A stretch of DNA of 64,000 nucleotides from a candidate division FCPU426 bacterium (lineage in GTDB: Bacteria > Oederibacteriota > Muellerivitia > Muellerivitales > Muellerivitaceae), in assembly GCA_027452205.1 (NCBI GenBank), contig DAIDGV010000007.1, positions 36,421 to 100,420 on the forward strand. Reading direction: 5' to 3'. A model generated the notes under the pieces. That model was not told the DNA's origin. It saw nothing but the letters and a program-made list of their open reading frames with translations, and did not search any database. Both the position numbers and the translations under genes were made by a program. Below are positions 41,722 through 49,799 of this stretch, piece by piece. Numbering within the stretch: the stretch's first letter is position 1; each line of letters starts with the position of its first letter.

Positions 41722-42549
41722 ATGGCTGAATTGTTCGAACAGATCCAAGAAGCGGTCGAGGCGATCCGCAAGACCACCGCGGCGACACCCAAGGTTGGCA
41801 TCATCCTGGGAACGGGATTGGGCGCCTTGGCCCACGAGATCAAAGAAACAACCGTGATCCCCTATGGCAAGATACCCCATTTCCCCTTATCGACGGTTGA
41901 GTCGCACGCCGGGGAACTGGTATTCGGTAAACTGGGGAATACCCCGGTGGTGGCTATGAAGGGGCGTTTTCACCGTTACGAGGGGTACAGCCTTCAACAA
42001 GTGACGTTCCCGGTTCGGGTGATGAAGGCCCTGGGTATCAAGTATCTCTTGGTCTCTAACGCTTGTGGTGGAATGAATCGCACCTATAAGCCGGGGGATC
42101 TGATGATCATTGAGGATCACATTAATATGATGGGAGATAACCCGCTCATTGGTAAGAACGATGACCGTCTGGGCCCCCGTTGGCCCGACATGATCGAACC
42201 TTACTCACAAGAATTGATCGCTTTGACCGAAAATATTGCCTGGGAAAAGCGCATTCCGGTGCGCAAAGGTGTTTATGTGGCGGTGACTGGACCAAATTTA
42301 GAGACCCGTGCCGAATATCGCTGGCTTTCGACCATGGCAGACGTGGTGGGTATGTCCACGGTGCCCGAGGTGATCGTGGCCGGACACGCTGGATTGAAGG
42401 TTCTGGGCATTTCGGTCATTACGGATAAATGCGTGGCCGATACCCTGGAACCGGCCGATATCCAAAAGATCATCAAACACGCGCAAGAGGCCGAACCTAA
42501 ATTGACGACCCTGATGAAGGAAGTCGCCATTGCTTTGGAGAAGAAATAA
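41722..42549 (+). CDS. Purine nucleoside phosphorylase family, possibly 5'-methylthioadenosine/6-aminopurine-specific
   Basis: A 275-residue trimeric-type phosphorylase: [37 protein letters not shown] and [11 protein letters not shown] with E194, which matches human PNP E201. The residue equivalent to human N243, which selects 6-oxopurines, is D235 (VITDKC). From human PNP mutagenesis, Asn to Asp at this site favours adenosine-type substrates. The downstream mtnA overlaps by one base, so a role in cleaving 5'-methylthioadenosine to feed MtnA is likely. Ordinary PNP activity remains possible. Confidence 0.88.
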   Translation: MAELFEQIQEAVEAIRKTTAATPKVGIILGTGLGALAHEIKETTVIPYGKIPHFPLSTVESHAGELVFGKLGNTPVVAMKGRFHRYEGYSLQQVTFPVRVMKALGIKYLLVSNACGGMNRTYKPGDLMIIEDHINMMGDNPLIGKNDDRLGPRWPDMIEPYSQELIALTENIAWEKRIPVRKGVYVAVTGPNLETRAEYRWLSTMADVVGMSTVPEVIVAGHAGLKVLGISVITDKCVADTLEPADIQKIIKHAQEAEPKLTTLMKEVAIALEKK

Positions 42550-43616
42550 TGGCTAAAGGCAAACTGCGCGCCGTCCGCTGGTCCAAAGGCACCGTTCATT
42601 TGTTGGAACAACGTGTCCTTCCTTTCCGTGAAAAATGGCTCAAGTGCGACACGGTGGAGAAGGTAGCCAAGGGCATCGAGGACATGAGTGTTCGTGGGGC
42701 TCCGGCCATTGGGATTACGGCTGCTTATGGGGTGGCTGTGGCGGCGGTAAGGTCTAAAGCCAAGACGACAGCGCAATTCGATAAAGAGATTTCTGGTGCC
42801 ATTGCCCGCTTGCGTAAAACCCGGCCCACGGCGGTGAACTTATTTTGGGCATTGGATCGCATGGATGAATGTCTGAAAGCGGTGGCGGTCTTGCCGGTTT
42901 CGGACCAAAAGAGGGCGTTGGAAAAAGAAGCGTTCGATATCCACGCGGAAGATGAAGCTCTTTGTGAGCGTTTAGGTCAACATGGTTCAAAGTTGTTAGC
43001 GAAGGCTAAGAATGTCCTGACCCATTGCAATACCGGGGCCTTGGCCACGGGTGGGGATGGAACGGCCTTGGCGGCCATTACTCAAGCGGCAAAAAAGAAC
43101 AAAAAACTTCATGTGTGGGTGGATGAGACCCGTCCTTATTTGCAAGGCGCCCGGTTGACCGCTTATGAAGTGGCTCACGCGGGGATTGATTTTCATTTGA
43201 TCACCGATAACATGGCCGCTTTTTTGATGAAGCAAAAAAAAGTGGACGCCATCATTGTGGGCGCGGACCGTATCGTGGCCAATGGCGATACGGCGAACAA
43301 GATCGGCACTTACGCTTTGGCGATCATGGCCAAAGCTCATGGTATCCCTTTTTATGTTTCGGCCCCAACAACGACGCTGGACTTGACGAAGAAGACGGGC
43401 GATGAGATCGAGATCGAACAACGGAATCCAAGGGAAGTGACCCATCCCCAAGGTGTGCCCATCGCGAAGGAAGATTATCCGGTCTATAACCCGGCTTTTG
43501 ATGTGACCCCGGGACATTTGATCACGGCGATCGTTCTCGAAACGGGTATTTGCCGGGCGCCTTACCAAAAGTCCTTGCGCGTGGCTTTGAACAAGGAACA
43601 AAAGGGACGCGCGTGA
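42549..43616 (+). CDS. mtnA: S-methyl-5-thioribose-1-phosphate isomerase MtnA
   Basis: A 355-residue aldose-ketose isomerase of methionine salvage, related to eIF2B-alpha. The sequence has RGAPAIGITAAYG, RPTAVNLFWALDRM, LTHCNTGALATGG with the catalytic Cys, and VGADRIVANGDTANKIGTY with the catalytic Asp. It overlaps the phosphorylase stop by one base and the thioesterase start by four. Later salvage genes (mtnB, mtnC, mtnD) are not in the window. Confidence 0.95.
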   Translation: MAKGKLRAVRWSKGTVHLLEQRVLPFREKWLKCDTVEKVAKGIEDMSVRGAPAIGITAAYGVAVAAVRSKAKTTAQFDKEISGAIARLRKTRPTAVNLFWALDRMDECLKAVAVLPVSDQKRALEKEAFDIHAEDEALCERLGQHGSKLLAKAKNVLTHCNTGALATGGDGTALAAITQAAKKNKKLHVWVDETRPYLQGARLTAYEVAHAGIDFHLITDNMAAFLMKQKKVDAIIVGADRIVANGDTANKIGTYALAIMAKAHGIPFYVSAPTTTLDLTKKTGDEIEIEQRNPREVTHPQGVPIAKEDYPVYNPAFDVTPGHLITAIVLETGICRAPYQKSLRVALNKEQKGRA

Positions 43617-44023
43617 GTTCTGAAAAGGATCAGCTGTTCACGGACGACCATTACTGTTTGTGTTGCGGTGACAAGAACCCCATGGGTTTTAAAATGAAGT
43701 TCCACTTCGAGGGCGAAAAGCTCTTGTCTGAAGCGACGGTCCCGAAAGAGTTCCAGGGCTTCAATGGTGTGGTTCATGGGGGTGTTCTGGGAACTTTGCT
43801 GGATGAGTTGATGGTGAATCTTTATTGGCTCAAAGGGGTCAAAGCGGTCACGGTCGAATACCAAGTTCGTCTCAAGGCTCCTTGCCCCACGAACGAGACG
43901 GTCCTGTTATCCGCCTGGCCTGTCGAAGAGAAAAGAAATCTTCACTATGTAGCTGCCATGGCGAAGTTGACCAATGGAACGGTCGTGGCCGAGGCGACCG
44001 CTAAGTGCATGAAGATCTCGTAA
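43613..44023 (+). CDS. PaaI-type hotdog thioesterase
   Basis: A 136-residue hotdog-fold protein. FNGVVHGGVLGTLLDELM is the helix-and-turn motif of PaaI-like acyl-CoA thioesterases, with catalytic Asp or Glu in the DE pair, and VTVEYQVRLKAPCP follows. A Cys-rich CLCCGDKNPMGFKM start is common in this group. The GTG overlaps the mtnA stop (GTGA), so it is coupled. Substrate is unknown. Confidence 0.85.
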   Translation: MSSEKDQLFTDDHYCLCCGDKNPMGFKMKFHFEGEKLLSEATVPKEFQGFNGVVHGGVLGTLLDELMVNLYWLKGVKAVTVEYQVRLKAPCPTNETVLLSAWPVEEKRNLHYVAAMAKLTNGTVVAEATAKCMKIS

Positions 44024-44099
44024 ATCTGTTTGCGGAAAAAGCATTTCCTGTTAGACTGCCCGTTACTTGGCCGTTCCATTAACGTTGAAGAGGTGCTGA

Positions 44100-44204
44100 A
44101 TGCCTAATGGTCGCAAGCGCCATCGCGCAAAGATCAAGACCCACAAACGAAAGAAGCATCGTAAGAAGATGCGTGCTCTGTTACGTCGTCAGGGCCGTTT
44201 GTAG
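44100..44204 (+). CDS. 34-residue basic AURKAIP1/COX24-like ribosomal protein (bS22 type)
   Basis: A very small gene encoding 34 residues that begins MPNGRKRHRAKIKTHKRKK and ends LLRRQGRL. About half the residues are Arg, Lys or His. From memory, this matches the short AURKAIP1/COX24-domain proteins annotated in Bacteroidota and several other lineages and now known as small-subunit ribosomal proteins. The codons are normal for the window, and a perfect terminator follows 22 bases after the stop. GAGG lies nine to ten bases upstream. Confidence 0.8.
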   Translation: MPNGRKRHRAKIKTHKRKKHRKKMRALLRRQGRL

Positions 44205-44226
44205 TCTTTCAGTCGTTTGTTCTTCT

Positions 44227-44263
44227 AAGCCACTCTTTGAATTAATCAAAGAGTGGCTTTTTT
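44227..44263 (+). terminator. Rho-independent terminator after the small ribosomal-protein gene
   Basis: AAGCCACTCTTTGA pairs with TCAAAGAGTGGCTT over 14 bp around ATTAA and runs into six T. Confidence 0.95.
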
Positions 44264-44292
44264 GTTTGGATTTCTTTAGCTTTTTAAGGTTA

Positions 44293-44309
44293 GTCTACAA
44301 CAAGTAGAC
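44293..44309. promoter_or_regulatory. Inverted repeat upstream of the MerR-type gene
   Basis: GTCTAC and GTAGAC flank AACAA. The repeat sits in an AT-rich stretch about 160 bases before the short MerR-like gene and is followed by TATATAT-type sequence. It could be an operator, but no direct link is shown. Confidence 0.35.
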
Positions 44310-44467
44310 ATATTTTAAATATACACACTATATATTGTGCTATTGATTTAAAAAATATTGCTTTAAACCGATATCCGTTCTTCTCACTTTCATAAAAAAC
44401 CGACCTTTTTACAATGTGGCTGTCACTGAGTTGACAACGCATTATCAACCTTCTCAAAAGCGTAAAA

Positions 44468-44704
44468 ATGATACTTACGATCAAAGAAATCGCCGACAAG
44501 TTGGGTGTCCACGAACAAACCCTCCGGAACTGGGAGCGCTTAGGTTTGCTAAAAGTTTCTCGTATCGGCACTAATCGGACCCGGATCTACGACGACAAAG
44601 ATCTGCTCTTGTGCAAGAAGATCGCGAGCTTCTCGGATCAGGGCATTAATTTGCGCGGTATTAAAGCTTTGTTGGAGATGGAAAAGGCTGAAAAGTTGAA
44701 CTGA
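44468..44704 (+). CDS. Short MerR-type DNA-binding protein
   Basis: A 78-residue protein that is essentially only a MerR-family winged helix-turn-helix: TIKEIADKLGVHEQTLRNWERLGLLKV, then RTRIYDDKDLLLCKKI. The usual long dimerisation helix and effector domain are missing; the end EMEKAEKLN may be the start of a short helix. It directly precedes the flagellar operon, which has its own promoter downstream of this stop. A regulatory role for flagellar genes is therefore plausible but unproven. Confidence 0.8.
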   Translation: MILTIKEIADKLGVHEQTLRNWERLGLLKVSRIGTNRTRIYDDKDLLLCKKIASFSDQGINLRGIKALLEMEKAEKLN

Positions 44705-44766
44705 GTTGGGTTGGGTCGAGGGGCCCGAAAAGGGCCTAAAACAAGGGTTTTCGGCGGGATAAATCC

Positions 44767-44794
44767 TTGACAGGGGTGGAAGCTTTGTCATAAT
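44767..44794 (+). promoter_or_regulatory. Promoter of the flagellar operon
   Basis: TTGACA (44767-44772), a 16-base spacer and CATAAT (44789-44794). A short dyad GTCATaATGAC (44787-44797) overlaps the -10 and could be an operator. This looks like a sigma-70 promoter; I see no sigma-28 or sigma-54 match here. Confidence 0.65.
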
Positions 44795-44917
44795 GACGGA
44801 ACTTTTTCCCTTGTGACGAAAATTCGTACACTTTTGATTAAAAACCCGCAATTTGATTTGTTTGGGTTCATGTTGTTGTCTCCGTGTGAGACAAAAAAAT
44901 TAAGGGCGAGAAAATTC

Positions 44918-45346
44918 GTGATCGAACCAATCCCTTCATCTGTTGACCCAATGACGGTCCTCCAAAAGAGTCTCGACTCTTTGGCGATCCAACACGAGGT
45001 CATCGCTAACAACATTGCCAACATCGACACGCCCAACTTCAAGCGTTCGGTCGTTTCCTTCCAAGACAAGCTCAAGGCCGCTATTGAAACCACTCCCGAG
45101 TCCCCACTTTGGAGGACCAATCCGATGCATATGCCTAATTCGGTCAAGTCGATCTCTTTGAACAACTTTCAACCGGATATCCAAACGATCAACGATACGG
45201 TGGGGCGTAATGACGGCAACAACGTGGACATGGAAATGGAATCCGCTTTGTTGGCCCAGAACAACCTGCTTTATAACAGTGTGGCCGATGTGACGGGTCG
45301 ATATATCGCGAACCTGCGTCATGCCATTACGGAAGGGAAGCAATAA
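44918..45346 (+). CDS. flgB: Flagellar basal-body rod protein FlgB
   Basis: A 142-residue proximal rod protein. HEVIANNIANIDTPNFKR is the conserved N-terminal rod motif, and the C-terminal helix ends NLRHAITEGKQ. The GTG at 44918 behind AAGGGCGAG gives the usual distance to the motif. ATG at 44951 would make it shorter than usual. It is the first gene of a run of flagellar genes on one strand to the window end. Confidence 0.93.
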   Translation: MIEPIPSSVDPMTVLQKSLDSLAIQHEVIANNIANIDTPNFKRSVVSFQDKLKAAIETTPESPLWRTNPMHMPNSVKSISLNNFQPDIQTINDTVGRNDGNNVDMEMESALLAQNNLLYNSVADVTGRYIANLRHAITEGKQ

Positions 45347-45349
45347 TAA

Positions 45350-45805
45350 ATGGGTGCTCTCTCAGGTGTTTTCGCCCCTTTTTCTATCTCAGCCTCGGCT
45401 TTGACCGCTGAGCGTCTGCGGATGGACGTCATCTCCAATAATATCGCCAATGCCAATACGACCCGTACGGTCGAAGGTGGTCCTTATATCCGTCAACGAG
45501 TGGTTTTCACCCCGCGCTTCGATGCTGCTACGGCTTTCTCTTCTTTTATCCCGACCATGACGCCGGATGGTTTGCCGGCGGGCGTGCGGGTAGTTGGTAT
45601 CCAAAAAGATCCTAGTCCTCCTCGCATGGTCTATGACCCGGGTCATCCGGACGCCAATGCTGAAGGGTATGTGGCTTACCCCAATGTGAACGCTGTCAAT
45701 GAAATGGTCGATTTGATCTCGGCTAGCCGGGCTTATGAAGCCAACATCACCGCGTTCAATGCCACCAAGTCCATGGCGCTGCAAGCTTTGTCGATCGGCA
45801 AATAA
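45350..45805 (+). CDS. flgC: Flagellar basal-body rod protein FlgC
   Basis: A 151-residue rod protein with SASALTAERLRMDVISNNIANANTTRT at the N-terminus and NVNAVNEMVDLISASRAYEANITAFNATK at the C-terminus, both diagnostic of FlgC. It follows flgB by three bases. Confidence 0.95.
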   Translation: MGALSGVFAPFSISASALTAERLRMDVISNNIANANTTRTVEGGPYIRQRVVFTPRFDAATAFSSFIPTMTPDGLPAGVRVVGIQKDPSPPRMVYDPGHPDANAEGYVAYPNVNAVNEMVDLISASRAYEANITAFNATKSMALQALSIGK

Positions 45806-45845
45806 GTTTTAATGCTGGAACGAATAACGATTAAAGGGTAGTGAA

Positions 45846-46175
45846 ATGCAAATCCAACCGATCCAAATGCCGGTTTCTTTAACGCAAAACCCGATCCAAC
45901 CGATCGCCCCGATCGCGAATCCGGTCAATGCTTCCCAGACCGCCGAGGTTTCTTCGGTCGGGTTCAAAGACCTTTTGAACAAGGCCATTTCGGACCTAAA
46001 TACGACTCAGGTGGATGCCAACAACTCGATCCAAAATTTGGCGACAGGCGGGTCTGACAATTTGCACGATGTGGTGATCTCTATGGAAAAGGCTGAGATG
46101 ACGCTGCAATATGCCATTCAGGTCCGTAATAAGGTGATGGATGCTTATCAGTCGATCATTCAAATGCAGGTTTAA
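45846..46175 (+). CDS. fliE: Flagellar hook-basal body complex protein FliE
   Basis: A 109-residue protein linking the MS ring to the rod. The C-terminal half has DLHDVVISMEKAEMTLQYAIQVRNKVMDAYQSIIQMQV, characteristic of FliE. The N-terminal ~30 residues are a Pro/Asn-rich low-complexity stretch. It lies 40 bases after flgC. Confidence 0.92.
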   Translation: MQIQPIQMPVSLTQNPIQPIAPIANPVNASQTAEVSSVGFKDLLNKAISDLNTTQVDANNSIQNLATGGSDNLHDVVISMEKAEMTLQYAIQVRNKVMDAYQSIIQMQV

Positions 46176-46208
46176 GTTTAGAACTGAATCCATTTTGACG
46201 AGGCTATT

Positions 46209-47855
46209 TTGAACGAATTTTTTCAACAACTGAGCCAACAATTCCAGGAAGCTTGGGGACGTTTCACGACCACTCAAAAGGTGATCGTTGTCGCTGTTCC
46301 TGCTCTTATCTTCGCTGGGTTATTGGCGTTGGTCATCAGCTCTTCGCGCAGCCAATATGAAGTCCTTTATTCTCGCTTGGACCAAAAGGATGCGGCGGAC
46401 GTCGCTACTGAACTGAAAAAAGAGAACATCCCTTATAAGGTCGCTTCCAAAGACAACATGATGATGATCCTGGTCCCTAGCGAGAAGGTTTATGACACTC
46501 GCTTGACCTTGGCTGGACAAGGTTTGCCGAAGGGCAATGGAGTTGGCTACGAGATTTTCGATGAGCCGAAGTGGGGTTCGACGGACTTTACTCAAAAGGT
46601 CAACTACAAGCGAGCCATCGAAGGCGAGCTCCAACGTACCATTGGCAGTTTACAAGAGATCCAGAGCGCGCGGGTGAGCATCGTTATTCCTGAGCCCGAA
46701 CTGTTCACTGAAAAAGAAAAACCGACGACGGCTTCGGTGGTCCTCGAGCTCAAGCCCGACGCTTCGTTGAAGCGTGATCAAGTGCGCGGCATCGTGCATT
46801 TGGTGGCGGCCAGTGTCGAAGGTTTGAAGCCGGAGAACGTCAATGTGGTCGATAATCGCGGCAACATCTTGTCGGGTTTCATCGCCGAAGAACAACAAGA
46901 GGGCGATTCTGGAACCGACACCGAGACCCTGACCCAGCAAGCCAAGTTGACCATGCATGACATGGAAGTCCAACAGACCTATGAAAAAGAACTCGAACAC
47001 AAGATCACGATGATGTTGAACAAAGTCTTAGGTGGTAACAGCCGTTTTGCGGTGTCGGTCTCGGCCGAACTGAACTTTGATAAGACCGAGAACGACTCGG
47101 AGATCTTTGAGCCGGTGGTGGATGGACAAGGGATCGCCCGTTCCAGCCAGACCAAGAAAGAACAGTTCGTCGGCGACGGCACCATGCCTAGCACGGTGGT
47201 CGGCGGCGTGCCGGGAACGGATACCAATATCCCGGGTTATCAAGCGTCGGTCGCCAATGGCACCAACTCGCAATACTCGAAGGAAGAGACGACCACTAAT
47301 TTCGAGATCAACCGCACGGTCAAGCACAATGTGGTCGCTCCGGGCGCCCCGAAAAGGGTTTCGGTGGGTGTTTTTGTCGACAATCTGCAACCCCAACAGG
47401 TTGAGGCCATTAAAACGGCTGTCATGGCGGCTGCGGGGTTGGATATGAATCGAGGGGATCAAGTGGCTGTGGAGAATATGCCCTTTGATAACACTCAGGC
47501 TTTGGCCAGTATGAAGGAGACGCAAATGGAGACCCAACAAACTTTATATATGACGCTGGGGAAGATCGGGCTGTTGGTGTTGATGGCCTTCGGGATCCTC
47601 TTGTTCCTCCGTTCAATCTTGAAGCCGAAGCGTGAGAAGCAGTTCGTTGAAGAGGTTGAGGACATTGAAGAGCCTCCCATGCCGCAAGTGGAAGATCTCA
47701 TCTCGAACGACATGACCGCCGAGGATATCGGCCGTGCCGAGGCCGCTATGGGCGCCAAGAAGCGTGAAATGGTCCGTCGTGAAGTGATGGAAATAGCCAA
47801 CAAGAATCCCGAGAACATCGCGCAGATCATCAAGAAATGGCTTTCTGAGGAGTAG
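46209..47855 (+). CDS. fliF: Flagellar MS-ring protein FliF
   Basis: A 548-residue protein with two membrane helices (about 26-44 and 447-466) and the ring-building motifs between. YKRAIEGELQRTIGSLQEIQSARVSIVIPEPELF is the hallmark. The cytoplasmic C-terminal tail (about 475-548) binds FliG. The TTG start is preceded by GAGG. Confidence 0.95.
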   Translation: MNEFFQQLSQQFQEAWGRFTTTQKVIVVAVPALIFAGLLALVISSSRSQYEVLYSRLDQKDAADVATELKKENIPYKVASKDNMMMILVPSEKVYDTRLTLAGQGLPKGNGVGYEIFDEPKWGSTDFTQKVNYKRAIEGELQRTIGSLQEIQSARVSIVIPEPELFTEKEKPTTASVVLELKPDASLKRDQVRGIVHLVAASVEGLKPENVNVVDNRGNILSGFIAEEQQEGDSGTDTETLTQQAKLTMHDMEVQQTYEKELEHKITMMLNKVLGGNSRFAVSVSAELNFDKTENDSEIFEPVVDGQGIARSSQTKKEQFVGDGTMPSTVVGGVPGTDTNIPGYQASVANGTNSQYSKEETTTNFEINRTVKHNVVAPGAPKRVSVGVFVDNLQPQQVEAIKTAVMAAAGLDMNRGDQVAVENMPFDNTQALASMKETQMETQQTLYMTLGKIGLLVLMAFGILLFLRSILKPKREKQFVEEVEDIEEPPMPQVEDLISNDMTAEDIGRAEAAMGAKKREMVRREVMEIANKNPENIAQIIKKWLSEE

Positions 47856-47860
47856 TCTTT

Positions 47861-48877
47861 ATGGGTGAACCGAAAAAGACATCTTTAACGGGTGAACAAA
47901 AGGCCGCGGCCCTCCTCATTTCTTTGGGGCCGGAGCTGGCGTCCAAGGTCTATCAGCACCTAAAAGAAGAGTCTGTCGAACAGGTCACGCTACAGATCGC
48001 GAACCTGCGTAAGATCTCGCCTGAAGAAAAAGACGCGGTCATGCAAGAGGCCCTGAACATCTCGGTGGCCCAAGAGTATATTTCCCAAGGTGGCGTGGAA
48101 TACGCTCATGAATTGTTGGAAAAGGCTTTAGGCGCTAATAAGGCCATGGAGATCATCAATCGTTTGCAGGGTTCCTTGCAGATGACGCCTTTCGATTACA
48201 TCAAGCGAACTGACCCGCAGCAATTGCTCAATTTCATCCAATCGGAGCATCCCCAGACCATCGCCTTGATCCTGGCTCACTTGAATCCGGAGCATGCCGC
48301 CACCATCTTGGGTGCTTTGCCTTTGGAAGTGCAGGTGGATGTGGCCACCCGTATCGCCATCTTGGACCGCGCAGCGCCGGACGTGGTCATGGAGATCGAG
48401 CGCGTTCTGGAACGCCGTATCTCGGCCATCTTCACCCAAGAGTTCACCGCCGCGGGCGGTGTTCGCTCCTTGGCGGAAGTCCTCAATCGCGCAGATCGTT
48501 CCACGGAAAAAGCCATCATGGAAAAGTTGGAAGAATCCAACCCGACCCTGGCCGAAGAGGTCAAGCGCCTCATGTTCGTCTTCGACGATCTTATCGCGCT
48601 GGACAACCGTACCATCCAGCAGATCCTGCGGGAAGTCGATGCCAAGGACTTGGCTTTGGCCCTGAAGGGTGCCAAAGAAGAGGTGAAGGAGCATTTGCTC
48701 AAGAACATGTCCAATCGCGCGAAGGCGATGATCATCGAAGATATGGAAGTCATGGGTCCTGTCCGTTTGAAGAACGCGGAAGAAGCCCAGCAGAAGATCA
48801 TCAATGTCGTGCGACAGCTTGAAGAACAAGGTGAGATCGTGGTGGCCCGTGGTGGTGATGAAGGGGCGATGGTCTAA
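47861..48877 (+). CDS. fliG: Flagellar motor switch protein FliG
   Basis: A 338-residue switch protein. It has LTGEQKAAALLISLGPELASKVYQHL at the start, the EHPQTIALILAHL middle-domain motif and, in the C-terminal domain, the charged torque helix MFVFDDLIALDNRTIQQILREVDAKDL. It lies five bases after fliF. Confidence 0.96.
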   Translation: MGEPKKTSLTGEQKAAALLISLGPELASKVYQHLKEESVEQVTLQIANLRKISPEEKDAVMQEALNISVAQEYISQGGVEYAHELLEKALGANKAMEIINRLQGSLQMTPFDYIKRTDPQQLLNFIQSEHPQTIALILAHLNPEHAATILGALPLEVQVDVATRIAILDRAAPDVVMEIERVLERRISAIFTQEFTAAGGVRSLAEVLNRADRSTEKAIMEKLEESNPTLAEEVKRLMFVFDDLIALDNRTIQQILREVDAKDLALALKGAKEEVKEHLLKNMSNRAKAMIIEDMEVMGPVRLKNAEEAQQKIINVVRQLEEQGEIVVARGGDEGAMV

Positions 48878-48907
48878 CGTTGAGCGAAGCGGGAGTGTAA
48901 CGAGCCA

Positions 48908-49783
48908 ATGGGTCATGAGGTTTTGTCCGATCAGGACTATCAATATATGGATCAGGGATACCTGATCGATAACGGTCCGTGGCAGGACAAGATCAAGAAA
49001 ATGGCCCAGCCTCAGGAAGTCGTGGCGGGAGGAACTTGGCCGACTTTGGGCGTTGAAGAGTTCAGACCCAACTTCTTGCCTGAGAATGCTGAGGCTGAAA
49101 CGGCCCCGGTGATGATGGATCCAATGACCGAGGCTGCGGAAAAAGCCAAGGCCATTGAGTTGAACGCTAAGAAGACCGCTTTTGACTTGGTCGAAAAAGC
49201 CCGTTGGGAAGCGGATGAAATACTGCATAACGCCAAGGAAGAGGCGGAAAAAGAATCTGGAGCGATCCGCGATGCCGCTGCTGAAGAAGGTCGCAACGCT
49301 GGTTTTGAGCAGGGAAAAAAAGAAGGCTTTGTGCAAGGTGAGATCGAAGGGAAAAACGCTTATTCTGAGCAAACTAAGACCCTGAACTTGCTGATGGAAA
49401 GCTTATCGGCTGAACGTAAGAAACTGGTGGGTGATCTGCAGCCGATGCTGGTAGAGCTGGTAGGAAGTGCACTGCGGCGCTGTTTGGGCAAAGAAGCGCA
49501 AGATGGGCAATTGGTTTTGGGGTTCGTTCGCGAAGCTTTAACAAAAGCCCAGGACCGGGTACAGCTGAAGTTACATTTGAACCCGGAAGACATGGCTGAG
49601 GTGGAAGCAAAACGTAAAGAGCTTCAGCTTTCGGTCGGTGCTGGTGAGATGGAGCTGATCGCTGACGCTCGTATCGAACGTGGCGGTTGTGTGTTGGAAA
49701 CCGAGGCTGGCATGGTGGATGTGCGGCTTTCAACGGTAGTGGAACAAGTGAAAGAGTCGTTGACCGCCGAAATGAAGAAGTAG
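48908..49783 (+). CDS. fliH: Flagellar assembly protein FliH
   Basis: A 291-residue stator-like regulator of the FliI ATPase. The middle is a charged helix with Ala/Glu repeats (EKARWEADEILHNAKEEAEKE) and GxxxG-like spacings. The C-terminal domain, with LKLHLNPEDMAEVEAKRKEL and ARIERGGCVLETEAGMVDVRLSTVVEQV, is typical. Called by this pattern and by its place between fliG and fliI. Confidence 0.88.
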   Translation: MGHEVLSDQDYQYMDQGYLIDNGPWQDKIKKMAQPQEVVAGGTWPTLGVEEFRPNFLPENAEAETAPVMMDPMTEAAEKAKAIELNAKKTAFDLVEKARWEADEILHNAKEEAEKESGAIRDAAAEEGRNAGFEQGKKEGFVQGEIEGKNAYSEQTKTLNLLMESLSAERKKLVGDLQPMLVELVGSALRRCLGKEAQDGQLVLGFVREALTKAQDRVQLKLHLNPEDMAEVEAKRKELQLSVGAGEMELIADARIERGGCVLETEAGMVDVRLSTVVEQVKESLTAEMKK

Positions 49784-49799
49784 GCGTAAGGGGAAGAAG

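Noticed and set aside
44431..44450. GTTGA-N10-TCAAC imperfect dyad before the MerR-like gene, FNR-like at first sight
   Set aside because: The spacing is wrong for FNR (needs N4 between TTGAT and ATCAA) and it does not match the four redox-cluster dyads.
44876..44894. Hairpin TTGTCTC-CGTGT-GAGACAA followed by A-rich sequence
   Set aside because: On the plus strand it lacks the T run of a terminator; it may be a leader structure, so it is only mentioned with the flagellar promoter region.
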